Shown here in pieces: positions 11,722 to 22,757 of a DNA stretch of 64,000 nt. Each line of letters begins with the position of its first letter. The stretch's first letter is position 1. The notes under the pieces were generated by a model. The model was given only the letters and a program-made list of their open reading frames with translations, was not told where the DNA came from and searched no databases. A program made the position numbers and the translations under genes. The stretch is from contig BLZA01000011.1 of NCBI GenBank assembly GCA_013423385.1, positions 681,174 to 745,173 of the forward strand. The letters run 5' to 3'. The stretch comes from Naganishia liquefaciens. Lineage: Eukaryota; Basidiomycota; Tremellomycetes; Filobasidiales; Filobasidiaceae.

Positions 11722-14059
11722 ATGTCTCTCGCTCCCGATTGGGTCAAGCAACTCAAGCCTGCCGAGCCGCAAGGCTCCGATATTCTCGCCCTTGAACGAG
11801 GGCGATCTTCGTTGCAGGCAGACAAGATGGCGCTCTACCTGTTCGGCGAGGAAAAGCTGCGTCGAAGGAGGGATGTCGAGAACATCTTGAAGAATGATCC
11901 CGTGTTTGACAAGAAGAACAATTACTTTGATGGCCGAGTTGACAAGTTCAAGACCGCGTTGGCACGTGCGAAGCGAATGCGACAGTTGGCCGTCAAGTAC
12001 AACTGGGACGATATGGATGTCGAGATCGCTCGAAAGCTCATCTCAGAGCCCGATCCTTACGGTTTGCATTCGAGGTGAGCCGGCATTGTTTTGCGGATTT
12101 AGGGTTTTTAGCTGAATGCCTCATGCCTTTCTACGATAGCATGTTCCTCATCACCTTGCGGGACCAGACAACCGAAGAACAGAAGCGGCTGTTCTTGGAC
12201 AAGGCTGAAGCCTACATCTACATCGGTGCCTATGCTCAGACGGAACTGGGCCACGGCTCCAACGTACGAGGTCTCGAAACTCGAGCAACTTGGAATCCCG
12301 ACAGGAAGACATTCACGATGCACTCCCCCACCTTGACCGCTTCCAAATGGTGGATCGGATCCCTTGGACGAACGGCAAACCATGCTGTCGTGATGGCTCA
12401 ACTCTATATCGGTGGCAAAAATTATGGACCGCACGCCTTCATGGTTCAGATCCGAGATCTCGAGACTCACGAGCCCTTGCCTGGGCGACACGTCGGTGAT
12501 ATCGGACCCAAGTTCGGTTACAATAACATGGGTGAGTGGCGAGAAAATGCTGTACAACGGTTCGAGCCTTGTCTCATCGCCTCTTGATCTTTTAGATAAC
12601 GGTTTCCTGTTGTTCGACAACGTCGAGATTCCTCATGTCAACATGCTCGCCCGATTCGCTCGAGTCGACAAGGAGACGAACCAATACGTCAAGCCGCCAT
12701 CGTCGGCATTGACGTACGGAACTATGACGTGGGTTCGTGCCAATATCGTCCTGGACGCCGGAGCGACTCTGGCTCGGGGTACCACTATCTCTTTGCGATA
12801 CTGTGCTGTTCGAAGGCAATTCCAGGATAAGGACGCCAAAGAGGGTGCCGACGAGAGCCCCGTCCTCGACTATACCATGGTGCAGTACCGATTGTTCTCG
12901 TGCCTCGCTTCCGCCTTCGCCATGCATTTCTCTGGTCAGGCAATGATGAGCCTCTATGCTCAGAAGCAGGAATGGGTCAACAAGAACAGCAATATCAAGG
13001 GCAAGCCCGACGTTGGCAAGCTCTCATCGACGGAGCGTGGACCCGCACCGGAAGAGGTCAACGCTGGAGCTGACATTTTGGCTGATTTGCATGCCACCTC
13101 GTGCGGTCTCAAAGCTTTGGCCAGTATCACCGCCGGTGAAGGTCTGGAAGTCTGTCGACGTGCCTGTGGTGGTCACGGTTATTCGTCGTTTTCCGGCCTC
13201 GGAACGTATTACGCCGACTACTTGCCGACACTCACATGGGAAGGTGACTCGTACATGATCACCCAACAGGTTGCTCGATACGTAAGTCAATCTCGGTTCC
13301 TGCTTCTATGGCCGTGCCTGACACCGCCCATCTTTCTAGCTCCTGAAGATGGTTCGACAGGTCGTCAAGGGCGAAAAGCCTAACAATGACGCGACCGAGA
13401 TCATCGCTGCCTACCTTGCCAAGGCCGATCTGAAGACCGGCAAGGCCCCACCCCCTCCTGACTTTGACATCATCGGCAACGATGCTGATCTCGTCAAGGC
13501 ATATGGTTGGAGAGCAGCGCAGATGGCTGTCGAGGCTTGGAGGCGACGCGACGTCGAACACGTTGCGTGGAACGCCTTGCTCATCGACTTCTGGCGATTG
13601 AGCACGGCATTCTCGCAATACATCGTTGTCAAGAACTACCATGAGGCATTGCAGTCGACCGCACAGGATCGAAAGCTCGACTCGACTAGTATCGAAGTTC
13701 TGCGAGACTTGTTCCGACTGTACGCCTTCTACAACATCGAGAACTTTGGTCTCGAATTCCTGGCATCAAGCGCAGCCACGCCAAAGCAGGTCTCTTACAC
13801 CCGACGAAAGGGCGTACCAGAGGCCATGGCTCGCATTCGTCCTCATGCTGTCAAGCTGGCCGACAGTTGGGCGTTCAGCGACTGGCAACTGGACAGCTCT
13901 TTGGGCAGGGCAGACGGCAATGTTTACGAGGACATGTTCTACCGGGCCAGTACCAGCGGTAACAACCCTTTGAACTACCTTACCTTGGACCCTCGGGCGG
14001 ACAGCAAGGTGCTTGTCAAGGTTGACCGGACTCCCAAACGAGCTCAGGCGAAATTGTAA
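11722..14059 (+). CDS. POX1: Peroxisomal acyl-CoA oxidase
   Basis: FAD enzyme of the first peroxisomal beta-oxidation step: acyl-CoA plus O2 gives trans-2-enoyl-CoA plus H2O2. Exons 11722-12074, 12140-12531, 12596-13281 and 13340-14059 give 716 residues, the usual length. The N-terminal helical domain is followed by AYAQTELGHGSNVRGLET, a conserved oxidase motif, and SPTLTASKWWIGSLG. The C-terminal half has RRACGGHGYSSFSGL and LTWEGDSYMITQQVARY, where the WEGD glutamate region fits the catalytic base. The protein ends in AKL, a consensus PTS1 peroxisomal signal. All four exons join in frame. Two other peroxisomal beta-oxidation genes lie near 36.6-41 kb in the same window. Confidence 0.95.
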
Positions 14060-14572
14060 AGGGTACCGGAATCTTGCATGGCGACCTTTGTGGATGGACT
14101 TTATCATAGGATGCGAGATTGACATCGCATAGGGCAAATTCGTTGTAATAGTTGAACGCTCTGGCACATGCTATGCGTTTGTTTGTGCTTTCGCCATGTT
14201 CAGCAGAAAGTCTACCAGAAAACACAACAGACGGTTTAAGAATGCAAGACGGGAGAAGGTGACTGGACAGTCCCCAGTTCATAATGCTCCCTGAATGTAT
14301 AGGCTGTACTGGATGTGGAGGTAGCTGACGCAAGCAATGACGCATCTTCGGTGGCATTTCCCTCGGCCGACATTTGACGATTTCGAACAATTGCCGGCAA
14401 AGAACATCGGTGGAAGAGATATAAGCAATCAAGCAAAGTCAAGCAGGACCTGAGGCAGGATGAAAGCTGTAGAAATTTTCTTATATACAGAGGTATGTCT
14501 GTACAAGGGACCTCGCCTTTTGGACCAGTCGCTAACGTTCATACGTACAGCAATCTTGAACAACACATCGTA
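14060..14572. promoter_or_regulatory. Oxidase 3' flank and reductase promoter with possible leader intron
   Basis: A TATATA element lies at 14482-14487. A GTATGT at about 14493 and a CGTACAG ending at 14550 could bound a 5'-UTR intron just ahead of the ATG at 14573. I see no other gene. Confidence 0.4.
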
Positions 14573-15832
14573 ATGCCCAGCTCAAAGACCGTTCTCGTTA
14601 CCGGTGTCTCTGGCTTCATCGCGACCCACGTCGCCCTCCGGTTCCTTGAGAACGGGTGGAATGTTCGAGGCACCGTTCGAAGTGAAGACAAGGGCAAAAA
14701 AGTTGCCGAATTGCCTTGCTTCAAGTCCTACGGTGACAAGCTTTCGTTTACCGTTGTCGAGGATCTCGTCTCGGGCGACTTCAGCGAAGCCGTAAAGGGA
14801 GTGGATGCGGTTGCCCACACAGCGAGGTGAGCAATGCTGAAGCCTGGCGAGGTGACCTCAATTGATCCCATATCGTGGTCAGCCCCTTCCACATGGCCGG
14901 TAAGGACTGGGAAAAGGACTACAAAGGTCCAGCCGTTGAGGGCACAAAGCACGTTCTCGAGAGTGCTGCCAAGGAACCTTGTGAGTACGGCGCGTCAGGG
15001 GAACGGAATAGGGCCTACAATACGCGTTCTCAGCCATCAAGCACGTCGTCGTTACCTCTTCATTCGCCTCGATCGGTGACTTCAGCAAGCCTGCCACTGA
15101 ACAGAAAGGCAAGACCTACACAGAAGAAGACTGGAATCCGATTTCAAACGAAGACTGTGAAAAGCTCACGGCTGACTCGGAAGGCGCTGGGTCGATTTGG
15201 TATTGCGCTTCCAAGAAGTTTGCGGAGCTCGCTGCGTGGGATATCTCGAAGAAGGCCTCTTTCAAGCTGTCCACCATCTGTCCACCCAGTGAGTAAGGCA
15301 ACAGCCGAGCATCGCATCCGCTCATGAGTTTTGTTCAGTGGTGTTCGGTCCACCGATTCACTCCATTTCTTCCTTGGACGCCCTCAACACCTCGTCCGGT
15401 GCTGTCTATTCGCTTATGAAGGCGGACGGCTCCAGCGCCAAGGAGGTTCCGCCAACCGCTTTCCCAGCATTCGCTGACGTCCGCGAAGTAGCGGATGCTC
15501 ATTACGAAACTGTTGCTCGTGATATCGAGGGCCGATTCCTGATTTGCAACGGAGTGAGTCTTACTGTTTCCCAATTGTGACCAAGAAACTTACAGTCCTT
15601 GGCTTAGGCTTTCGACAACCAACACATTGTCGATTACATTCGAAAGACCTTCCCCGAGCTCAAGGAGCGACTTGCGGAGGGAAAGCCTGGAGACTACATG
15701 GACGACAAGGTCTTCAAGTTGAACGCTTCCAAGTCTAAGCAGGAGCTTGGTATCAAGTATCATACTTTCGAGGAATGTATCAAGGACACCGTAAACGAGC
15801 TGTTGGCCGTCGAGAAGCGAGTCAAGGCTTAA
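14573..15832 (+). CDS. NAD(P)-dependent ketone/aldehyde reductase, GRE2-like extended SDR
   Basis: Cytosolic reductase of the dihydroflavonol reductase/GRE2 group, which reduces aldehydes and ketones such as methylglyoxal with NADPH. Exons 14573-14826, 14883-14980, 15034-15288, 15339-15553 and 15608-15832 give 348 residues. The Rossmann motif is TGVSGFIATHV, then GVDAVAHTASPFH across the first splice. The catalytic Ser lies in TSSFASIGD and the YxxxK pair in WYCASKKFAE. PPMVFGPPIHS is reconstituted across another intron. An upstream in-frame ATG exists at 14495, but it lies ahead of the likely leader-intron acceptor, so 14573 is preferred. Exact substrate is unknown. Confidence 0.85.
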
Positions 15833-16474
15833 GCATACCATGTAGCCAATAAATAGACGAATTGTAGCCGTACAACGTGAAGTGATCTATATCACCGTCA
15901 AGGCTTGGAACAATCGAGTAAGGCTACTTGGACTGACATGCTCCAACACCTGTAGAGGCGGCGGAGTGGTGCATAATTCATGTAGCTAAGGAAAGGTGCT
16001 TGAAGGGCCCTTTTCAATGATACGAAAGAACAGTACTGTACAAGTACACTTCGGCATTGATTCGGCTACAGATCTCGGCATAAATACCGCGAAATAGCGC
16101 TGGAATTTCGCTGGATTTACCGGAGGCCGGAGATGGTTTGTCGACAACGATCTAATCTCCAGATTCTCGAAAAAAACCTGTTGCCAAGGTGACATCACGG
16201 GAGATGGTCGATCTCGTCTCCTGTACTTACCATTTCCTCGATAGCTTCTCTCTCATAACGGCGTAGCATTTCCCTCATCCCTCCGCACTCGCTTCATACG
16301 TCTCGCGGCAAGACAGAGTTCTGAAAGCCGATAACCGCTGCCACAATCGCCTCGATCGATCATCGCTAACTTCCGTCAACCTCCGCGAAGAAGATCAAAC
16401 TGGTAAGCTTCCTGACAGTGAGTTCGTCAAAGCCCGCCACGCCATCGCTTCTGCTCATTGCATTGCCTGCAAGA
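15833..16474. other. Intergenic spacer
   Basis: This is the 3' flank of the reductase and the leader of the next gene. A donor near 16403 and acceptors around 16416 or 16473 hint at a 5'-UTR intron directly before the ATG at 16475. Nothing else was recognised. Confidence 0.3.
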
Positions 16475-17092
16475 ATGTCCTTCCTCTCGAACCTTCCGAC
16501 ATTCGACACATCGCTATTAGCCAGGGTGCTTCCCCTAATACCTGTTATTACGGCTTCCAATGTTCTGGCGATCTCGACGGAATGGATATGTCATCTGGCT
16601 CCTCTGACAACCCTCAAGTCGCCAATATCGGCCAAGACGATTAGCGAGGTTTTCCGGAGGTCTTACATAAACGGAGCGTATACGTTTCTCGCCAATCTCC
16701 TCTTATCGATAGCGTCGTCGGGCTACTTGTGGTATCTGGCCGGAAAGGGTGGAGAGGGCAGCTGGTATGCAGGAGCAACTACGGACATCATGTCGACATC
16801 GTCAAGCAAGCTTCTTCATTCATCATCGGTGCACCCTATGCAGTCGCTCCCACCGAGCGATCTGCGACGGACATTCTACGGCTTGACATGCATCTTTGGC
16901 GTACTGCATCTCGCTCCCTTCGGAATCATGATTGTCCGCTACGTGCACAAAGCGTGTGACGGACAAGGAAAGCTAAAGGATGAGAAGGAAGTCAAGGCAG
17001 CGCTCAAAAATTGGCTCTGGGTCAATAGCTTGCGGATCTGGATGGACGTCGCAGGGGTTGTTTGTGCAGTAGCTGCGTTGGTGGTAGACTAA
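16475..17092 (+). CDS. Small integral membrane protein, DUF1772 (anthrone-oxygenase-like) candidate
   Basis: Intronless 205-residue protein. It has about four hydrophobic segments: VLPLIPVITASNVLAIS, a stretch around YTFLANLLLSIASSGYLWYL, FYGLTCIFGVLHLAPFGIMI and a C-terminal WMDVAGVVCAVAALVV. A Ser-rich hydrophilic loop separates segments two and three. The spacing and the closing pattern LKNWLWVNSLRIWMDVAG resemble DUF1772 proteins, which include anthrone oxygenase relatives. That resemblance is by pattern only and I would not assign a reaction. The ATG at 16475 follows an AG acceptor-like CAAGA, so a leader intron may precede it. The neighbouring reductase shares orientation but nothing proves a common pathway. 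Confidence 0.6.
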   Translation: MSFLSNLPTFDTSLLARVLPLIPVITASNVLAISTEWICHLAPLTTLKSPISAKTISEVFRRSYINGAYTFLANLLLSIASSGYLWYLAGKGGEGSWYAGATTDIMSTSSSKLLHSSSVHPMQSLPPSDLRRTFYGLTCIFGVLHLAPFGIMIVRYVHKACDGQGKLKDEKEVKAALKNWLWVNSLRIWMDVAGVVCAVAALVVD

Positions 17093-17607
17093 GGCCTGGG
17101 CAATGTGGTACATAGATGGGAATCATCGGGAAGGGGCATAGATGCGATTATTGTGTCAACATTGTGCATAGACGACAATTTCAAACCTCGAAATGCCTTG
17201 CCGTACATTAAGATTCACGACATTCATGACTGGCAGACATAAGAATCACTTTGAAGCTCTCACTCTAGAGCCTTGAACATCTACATGGCGAGCTTTCCGA
17301 TGGTATGCCTCTGCCCAGGCGCAAAGCTACTTTTAGACTCATAAACGAGCACGCGATTACTCACATCGTTAAGCCACGCGACCGGGCCGATACTTGTTAC
17401 GACATTTTTTAATTTGAACCAGATTGCAAACCGCAATCTTTGCCAACTCGGCCCAAGCATCGAGACTTCTGTCCTGTGACGAACCAGAGCATTGCAATCG
17501 GCTCAGCGTGGGCGGCAAGAACCTAGGTTTGCGGGAGGCAGAGACTGTCCCCTATACCAAGCCGTCATCAACGAGTTGACCAAACCCGAGCAAAAACCGC
17601 AAACAAG
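17093..17607. other. Intergenic spacer
   Basis: 515 bases between two plus-strand genes: the 3' flank of the DUF1772-like gene and the promoter of the DUF1275 gene. No TATA box, RNA gene or repeat was recognised. Confidence 0.3.
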
Positions 17608-18832
17608 ATGCGTCAAGACCTGGAAAAGTCTTATTCCAGCAACCACTCGGCATCGACTCAGCCTCCCCGGCGCCGTTTGCAACATGTCACGGACCTCCTT
17701 CGGGGAGAAGTCGACAGCAAGATGTGTACTTGTGTGATGGTCTATGCGTGTTTCTTGACTGGATTCACCTCTGCAATAACTTTCACTGTAAGTGTTTACG
17801 CGATATACCGGAGGCTCTAGTTCATGTTTATTGGTTTACAGGCTTGCTACATCTGGTTAGTATGGTTAGGCAGAAGGCACCGCACCAGCTCATCTTGCCC
17901 AAATGTACAGGTGTGGATTCCAAACGTGAGTTATCATGTTTTCTTCAAGGAGTGCCGCTCATTCCTTTCTCTTTCAGAGGCAATGTTGCTCAATTGGGCG
18001 TAGCTGTAGCCCGGACTTTCCAGCCGGGAGCGATACGAGGCTTCCACATGTCGGACAAACACGCTCTCTGCAGTTTGCTCAGCTTTTTGCTAGGTACCAG
18101 TGTCGGACGGATCGGTGACAAGATCGGGAATCACACGAGGAAGTGGTTGATTTCAGCGACGATAATACAGGCATTGATGCTGATGGCGGCTGCATTGACG
18201 GCCCACTATGGTGAGCTATCCATATATGTTGATCATTCTTTGACTGATCGGTCTCGAGGTGAACAGGCGGAACCTCTGGTATAGCTTTGTAAGTGGAACA
18301 ATAAGGAGCGATTCTAAAGCTGATCTGTGGTTTGACTGACAGGGACCGGGGAGACCCATCATGGACAAATCCAACCAGTTTTGCGGCACTGGGATTCGCT
18401 TCGGCATCACTCGGTCTTCAGGTATGCAGAAGAGACTCTCTGCGACATCGTGAAAGCTCACAATTATGTGTTCGCATAGGGCATCATCGGAAAGGTGGAC
18501 TCAGAACAGGCCTGTGTCAGAGAATACAGGGAAGACTGACATTCTCTGTATTACAGCGACTAAACACCCAATTCGCCACTGCAGTGGTCCTGACAACGGT
18601 TTGGGTTGAGCTTGTTAATGATCCATTCCTCTTCGCATTGCGACGTGTCGACACCCGAGATCACAAAGCCATGTCGATTTTGGCTGTCTTTCTGGGCGCC
18701 TTTATCAGCAAGGCCTTGGTCGACAAAATTGGCTCGGCGGGAACATTGGGAATAGCAGCAGGCCTGCGATTCATCGGCGCTTGGGCATGGTTGGCCGTCC
18801 CCTCCAAGGTGAGACCGCCCAAGGCAGCCTAG
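17608..18832 (+). CDS. DUF1275 (YoaK-type) membrane protein built from micro-exons
   Basis: Polytopic membrane protein of the DUF1275 family, whose function is unsettled; some bacterial members are suggested transporters. Eight exons restore one frame: 17608-17787, 17842-17855 (14 nt), 17911-17925 (15 nt), 17978-18210, 18267-18288 (22 nt), 18343-18421, 18480-18494 (15 nt) and 18557-18832, for 277 residues. Splicing rebuilds the family signature CGFQTGNVAQLG, where the segment FQT comes from the 15-nt exon. Membrane segments include CVMVYACFLTGFTSA, CSLLSFLLGTSVG, LISATIIQALMLMAAAL, FAALGFASASLGLQ and a C-terminal pair. No single long reading frame exists, so automated callers would probably miss or truncate the gene. 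Confidence 0.8.
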
Positions 18833-19371
18833 AATCCCTTGGGGTAAAGGTTACGAGAGAATCTTGGGATATTGTATAGTCGATTTAGATCAGGGGTATA
18901 ATATCTGCTGTACATTACACAAAGCAGATGGATCTCACGCCATGTGGTCGTCACTGGAAACGCGCACTGACGTTGTTAGTAAGACATGTAGATATTGAGT
19001 CGCCGTTTGAATGTTCAGATTCCAAGTATACGGCTGATCATGCCAGATCAGGAGCAACGCTTGGCTCTGTTTATAATTTTTCACACGCGCACGGGGGACC
19101 AGTACCCATCTGAGCCTTTTATCGAAATAAGCAGAAGCGAGTGAAGTGCGCCGATCGCTGTAAAACCATTAAATGTGCATACTATATAAGATTTATGACA
19201 CACGGGGAGCAAACGCGAACGGCGCCTTATTAATTAGCTGCCCATCCGTCGTCACGTTCTTCCATTACATCCCCACATCGCGAAAACGCAAGCCAAATGT
19301 CCCCATGAAGCGAAAGTCACACAAGATTCTGACCGAAATCTATGATCCGCTGGAGAAATTTGTCTCGGGTT
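18833..19371. other. Convergent 3' flanks, no gene seen
   Basis: This AT-richer spacer lies between two genes that converge here. It holds both 3' ends. I see no RNA gene, repeat or coding signature. Confidence 0.35.
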
Positions 19372-20565
19372 CTAAAGCATGGCAGCAGCACCACCGACGA
19401 GGGCGAGAGCGACGCTGCCCAACTTGATGCCGTTGACGTGACCAGCAGATGCGGGCGAGGTGGCAGCCGCGGCGGCGGAGGAAGCGGCCGAGGATACACC
19501 AGCGGCGACCGAGGAGACGCTGTGAGAGCAAAAGTGTAAGAATCATGCGAAATCAAAAGGTCGATTACAGAAACGTACGCGGAGCTGGCGGATGCAACTC
19601 GAGAGGAGACAGCAGAGGAAGCTGCACCAGTGGCACTGTTCGTAAAAAAATGCCGGTCAATTTCCGAAAGACTGGTGGAAATCATAAAAACTTACGAGGC
19701 GACGGAGGAGGAGGCGGCTGAGGCAGCGCTCGAGGCCCGGCTGGAGGCTGAACTCGCCACGGAAGATCCGCTCCTGTCAAGTAAATGTCAGTATCGCTCG
19801 CATGAAAATCCAACGCCGAGGACTGACGAGGTGGCAGCTCCAGTAGCAGCGGACGATTGCGCAGTCGTGGATCCTACGGTAGTGGTCGCAGCACTGCAAG
19901 TCATTCAATGCGAGATGTATGAGCAAGCGCCAACGGTAGTGCGGTTCGTGATCACGCACGAGGAGGCGGACGAAGCGATAGACGATTGCGAGCTGGCGGC
20001 GGCACCACCGATGCAGGCGGAGTTGGAAGAGGACTGGATGGTGATCGGGGACGAGTAGACGGTGTTACCGGTGCTGTCTGGTATGCGGGAAGAAAGATGA
20101 TCAATTCGTGCGCAATGCCTCGACTAACATGGACGCCTGCTTACCAGTCAGCTTGAGGGTGATGCTGAACGCAGCGAAAACGTCATCAAGGAAAATGTAC
20201 CAGTCAGCATACTGACTTCCCGGCGCAATGTTTGTGCCAGATAGGAATTCTGCACTCACGAGGTACCGGCGGTGATGTTGGCGGTCCAAGTGTACGAGGT
20301 AGTCGAGAACTCTCCAAAGTCGATCAAAGCGGCAGCCGAGACCTGACCACCGGGGATGATGGACAAGAAGTAGGGAGGAGTTCCACCTCGCCAGTTCAAG
20401 GCAACGGGCTGGCATTGAACAATGGCGGCCTGTCATCAGAGCCAAAGGATGAGCACCAGAACTCCTTTTGACAGCGGTTCGACATACCGGGGTGTCAATG
20501 CTCATCTGAGCGAGAGCAGTGGCGGCCGTGGCGACAACGGCGAAAACGGTGGAGAGGAACTTCAT
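19372..20565 (-). CDS. Secreted GPI-anchored Ser/Ala-rich protein with KRE9/KNH-like domain
   Basis: Cell-surface protein of the fungal KRE9/KNH-like N-terminal domain class, likely in the wall or outer membrane leaflet. Eight exons: 20565-20488, 20429-20260, 20164-20145 (20 nt), 20077-19960, 19893-19828, 19773-19696, 19635-19579 and 19519-19372, giving 244 residues. A signal peptide (MKFLSTVFAVVATAATALA) precedes QPVALNWRGGTPPYFLSIIP and an immunoglobulin-like stretch ending in AGTSITLKLTD. A long Ser/Ala/Thr region then leads to a GPI-type tail: small residues, a Gly-Ile-Lys spacer and a hydrophobic end GSVALALVGGAAAML. Exons 5-7 are multiples of three flanked by phase-2 introns, so each can be gained or lost without breaking the frame. 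A TATA element lies at 20676-20682. Confidence 0.85.
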
Positions 20566-21048
20566 TGCGGAAACGGACGACGGAGTGGCGAGGATAGCAC
20601 ACGGGGAACCGGAGCGTTTACGACAGCCAAAGGAGCGAGTGCGCCAAGTGGCAAGATCACCAAAGGGGCGGTTTGTATATATCGCTACACCCTTATCGTG
20701 GCGGTGTCTGCGGATTGGCCGCTGCGCACACCGGCTGTACCTGGCACAACGATGTTGAGGCATATTCTCCCACGGGTGTGCGCTTAGTCAGCGAGTCAGC
20801 GGCTTTCTTTCCTGCTGCTTTGCTTTGGGCTGCACAGCTGCGCCCGGCCGGGTGCCGGCTGCAAGCGAGGCACAGAACGCGGGATACAGTTTGCCTGCGT
20901 CAGCCAAGGATGGGTGGCCCAGTGGCTAACGTAGCTGGACGGCCCATTCTCTCACTGTTGCTGACTGACTGGCTCCGAGTAGAGCGTTGAACGCCATTTC
21001 AACGCCTTTCTCGAAGCAAGCTAGCCTCATTATACAATTACTTTCCCG

Positions 21049-21064
21049 TAATGCATATGCATTA
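21049..21064. repeat. 16-bp perfect palindrome
   Basis: taatgcatatgcatta reads the same on both strands and contains two ATGCAT hexamers. It sits in the gene-free stretch, roughly 480 bp upstream of the GPI-anchored gene start. It could be a dimeric protein-binding site; no family is claimed. Confidence 0.6.
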
Positions 21065-21505
21065 GCGAAGACTCTTGCATCTGGCGTTTCCGGGAGAGCA
21101 GCTGCGAGTGCTCCCGATGAGCCCGTAAGCTGAGGGCTAGTTGCAGCGAGTCCGTCGGGAAGCAGATTGCATACAAATGTCTGCCTGGTATAGCTGCGAT
21201 CTCATGTGAACTATTATATTAGACCATGAATCGTAACTGCCGAGAAGCAGTCCATGAAGAAGGCTGAAAGCAGTTAGCAGTGTCAAGCGCCTCTCGCCAA
21301 GCCGGATGAGATTACTGAGAAAACGACGAACTGCTTACAATCGATTGAGGAAAACCTTAGCCATATCGTTGGTTTACGCGACTTATTTGTATTGAACCAC
21401 GCGGACGGCGGTCACACCAGTAGTCCAGGCTTTCAAACGGTTCCCCCTTAATCCTATCCAGCAATCCCTTCATGTAGAGACCGGAGAACACAAATCAGAC
21501 AGCTT

Positions 21506-21560
21506 ACCGGGCCTGATCGATTTGTAGGCCTTAGAGTCATAAAGGACTCCTAGGCCCGGT
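21506..21560. repeat. Nested inverted repeat (hairpin candidate)
   Basis: Arms accgggcct (21506-21514) and aggcccggt (21552-21560) are perfect 9-bp complements. Inside lies a second pair, GAGTC and GACTC, around a short loop, plus an extra taggcct copy of part of the arm. The whole could fold as a stem-loop in RNA or extrude as a cruciform. Confidence 0.55.
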
Positions 21561-22757
21561 GTGGTTCCTGGCCACCACGACAGAATGGTTAATGAGTACT
21601 CGGCGTCTCGTAGACAAAAGCTCTCCAGATCGAATCACGTGTGCCAGCCATCAAGTCCCAGCTTTCGACAGATATACTACAGGACCCGATGACTCTGGAA
21701 AGGCGGTGTGGTAACAGGATTTGCACGCTTGAGATGACGGTAAGCGGAGAGCACCTTAAGCAGTATAGCATTATTAACGTGTAGACGCCCCCGGATAGAA
21801 TCGGAGAACAAGGTTGCTGACGAATGTCTCGACGTACATCAATCGGTATTGACCGTGTTTGCATGAGGTCGCTTCCAAACTTGAGTACCCATGTGGCTCT
21901 TAGGAACCCTGTCTATCTAGCGGACAGTTAGTATATGCCGTCACTATTCGGCAGTCACCATTTGTTGAAAATTCGTGTACACTCTTGCTGGGAAGTAAAC
22001 ACCTTGAAAAGTCCTCTAGGAGCTCCCGCAGCTTAGCTTCCGACAGTCTGCTCAGCCTGCATGAAGACAATTGCACATGGGTCGAACGATATTTGCCCTC
22101 TGCGAGCCTACTCTTTCTTCTGGTGCTATTTCCTTGCATGAGTTCAGATAGGCTTTCGCAGGTCCTCTTGGTACCAATGTCGCCGCCAATCGGTCATTTT
22201 TTATGATATCAGTCCTGCCCTGGAGTTCTGGAGATACAGAAAGCGGAATTTCTCGACTTCGGTCGTTTGGGGACACAAGCTTTTTCCTAGGATGCCGGAA
22301 ATGTATCTTCCTTTACTTTGGCCATTGAGCTTGTTACTGGACCGGCAGACTAGCTTCAACGTAGCGGCTGCGCGGTTTGAGCAGCGAGCGATTTTTTCGA
22401 CTCGTGCTTGCTCCATGCGTCTTCTGCCACAGACCAAGAAAGCCGGTCCAGCATGCCCATAAAGGTGCGATCTCTCCTCTCCTCAGACCTTTCCTCGGTA
22501 TCCGTTTGCTTGCGCTCGAGAGCTCGCTCGATGCGCTAACTAACACTAGAGGGACCATACATATACACATGAAGACCGCGTTGGCAGCCTATGTCTCACT
22601 TGTTCAGTCACGTGAGAATCAGTCGCGCTGATTACCGAGCAGGCCTGGCAAAGTCTGTCGAATGACTTATACAACGCCTTCCTGCTCAACCCGATCCACA
22701 ATATCATCTTTGACCCGCAGTGGGGGCTAGATCAGAACAAGGACATAGACGCACAAA

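Larger units (their letters stand above)
20566..22757. other. 2.2-kb stretch without a recognised gene
   Basis: The longest gene-free stretch. It starts with the GPI-anchored gene's promoter and ends with the GLN4 leader. Small open frames on both strands (up to about 105 codons) show no family signature or splice pattern that extends them. A tRNA-like A-box string near 20909 has no matching B box. Two structured items stand out: a 16-bp palindrome at 21049-21064 and nested inverted repeats at 21506-21560. A non-coding transcript or a fast-evolving gene cannot be excluded. Confidence 0.5.

Noticed and set aside
20905-20985. tRNA-like A box (tggcccagtggct)
   Set aside because: No B box, anticodon stem or acceptor pairing follows at the right distance.
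21589-22570. Several small frames as protein genes
   Set aside because: No splice extension, no motif and no consistent codon bias.
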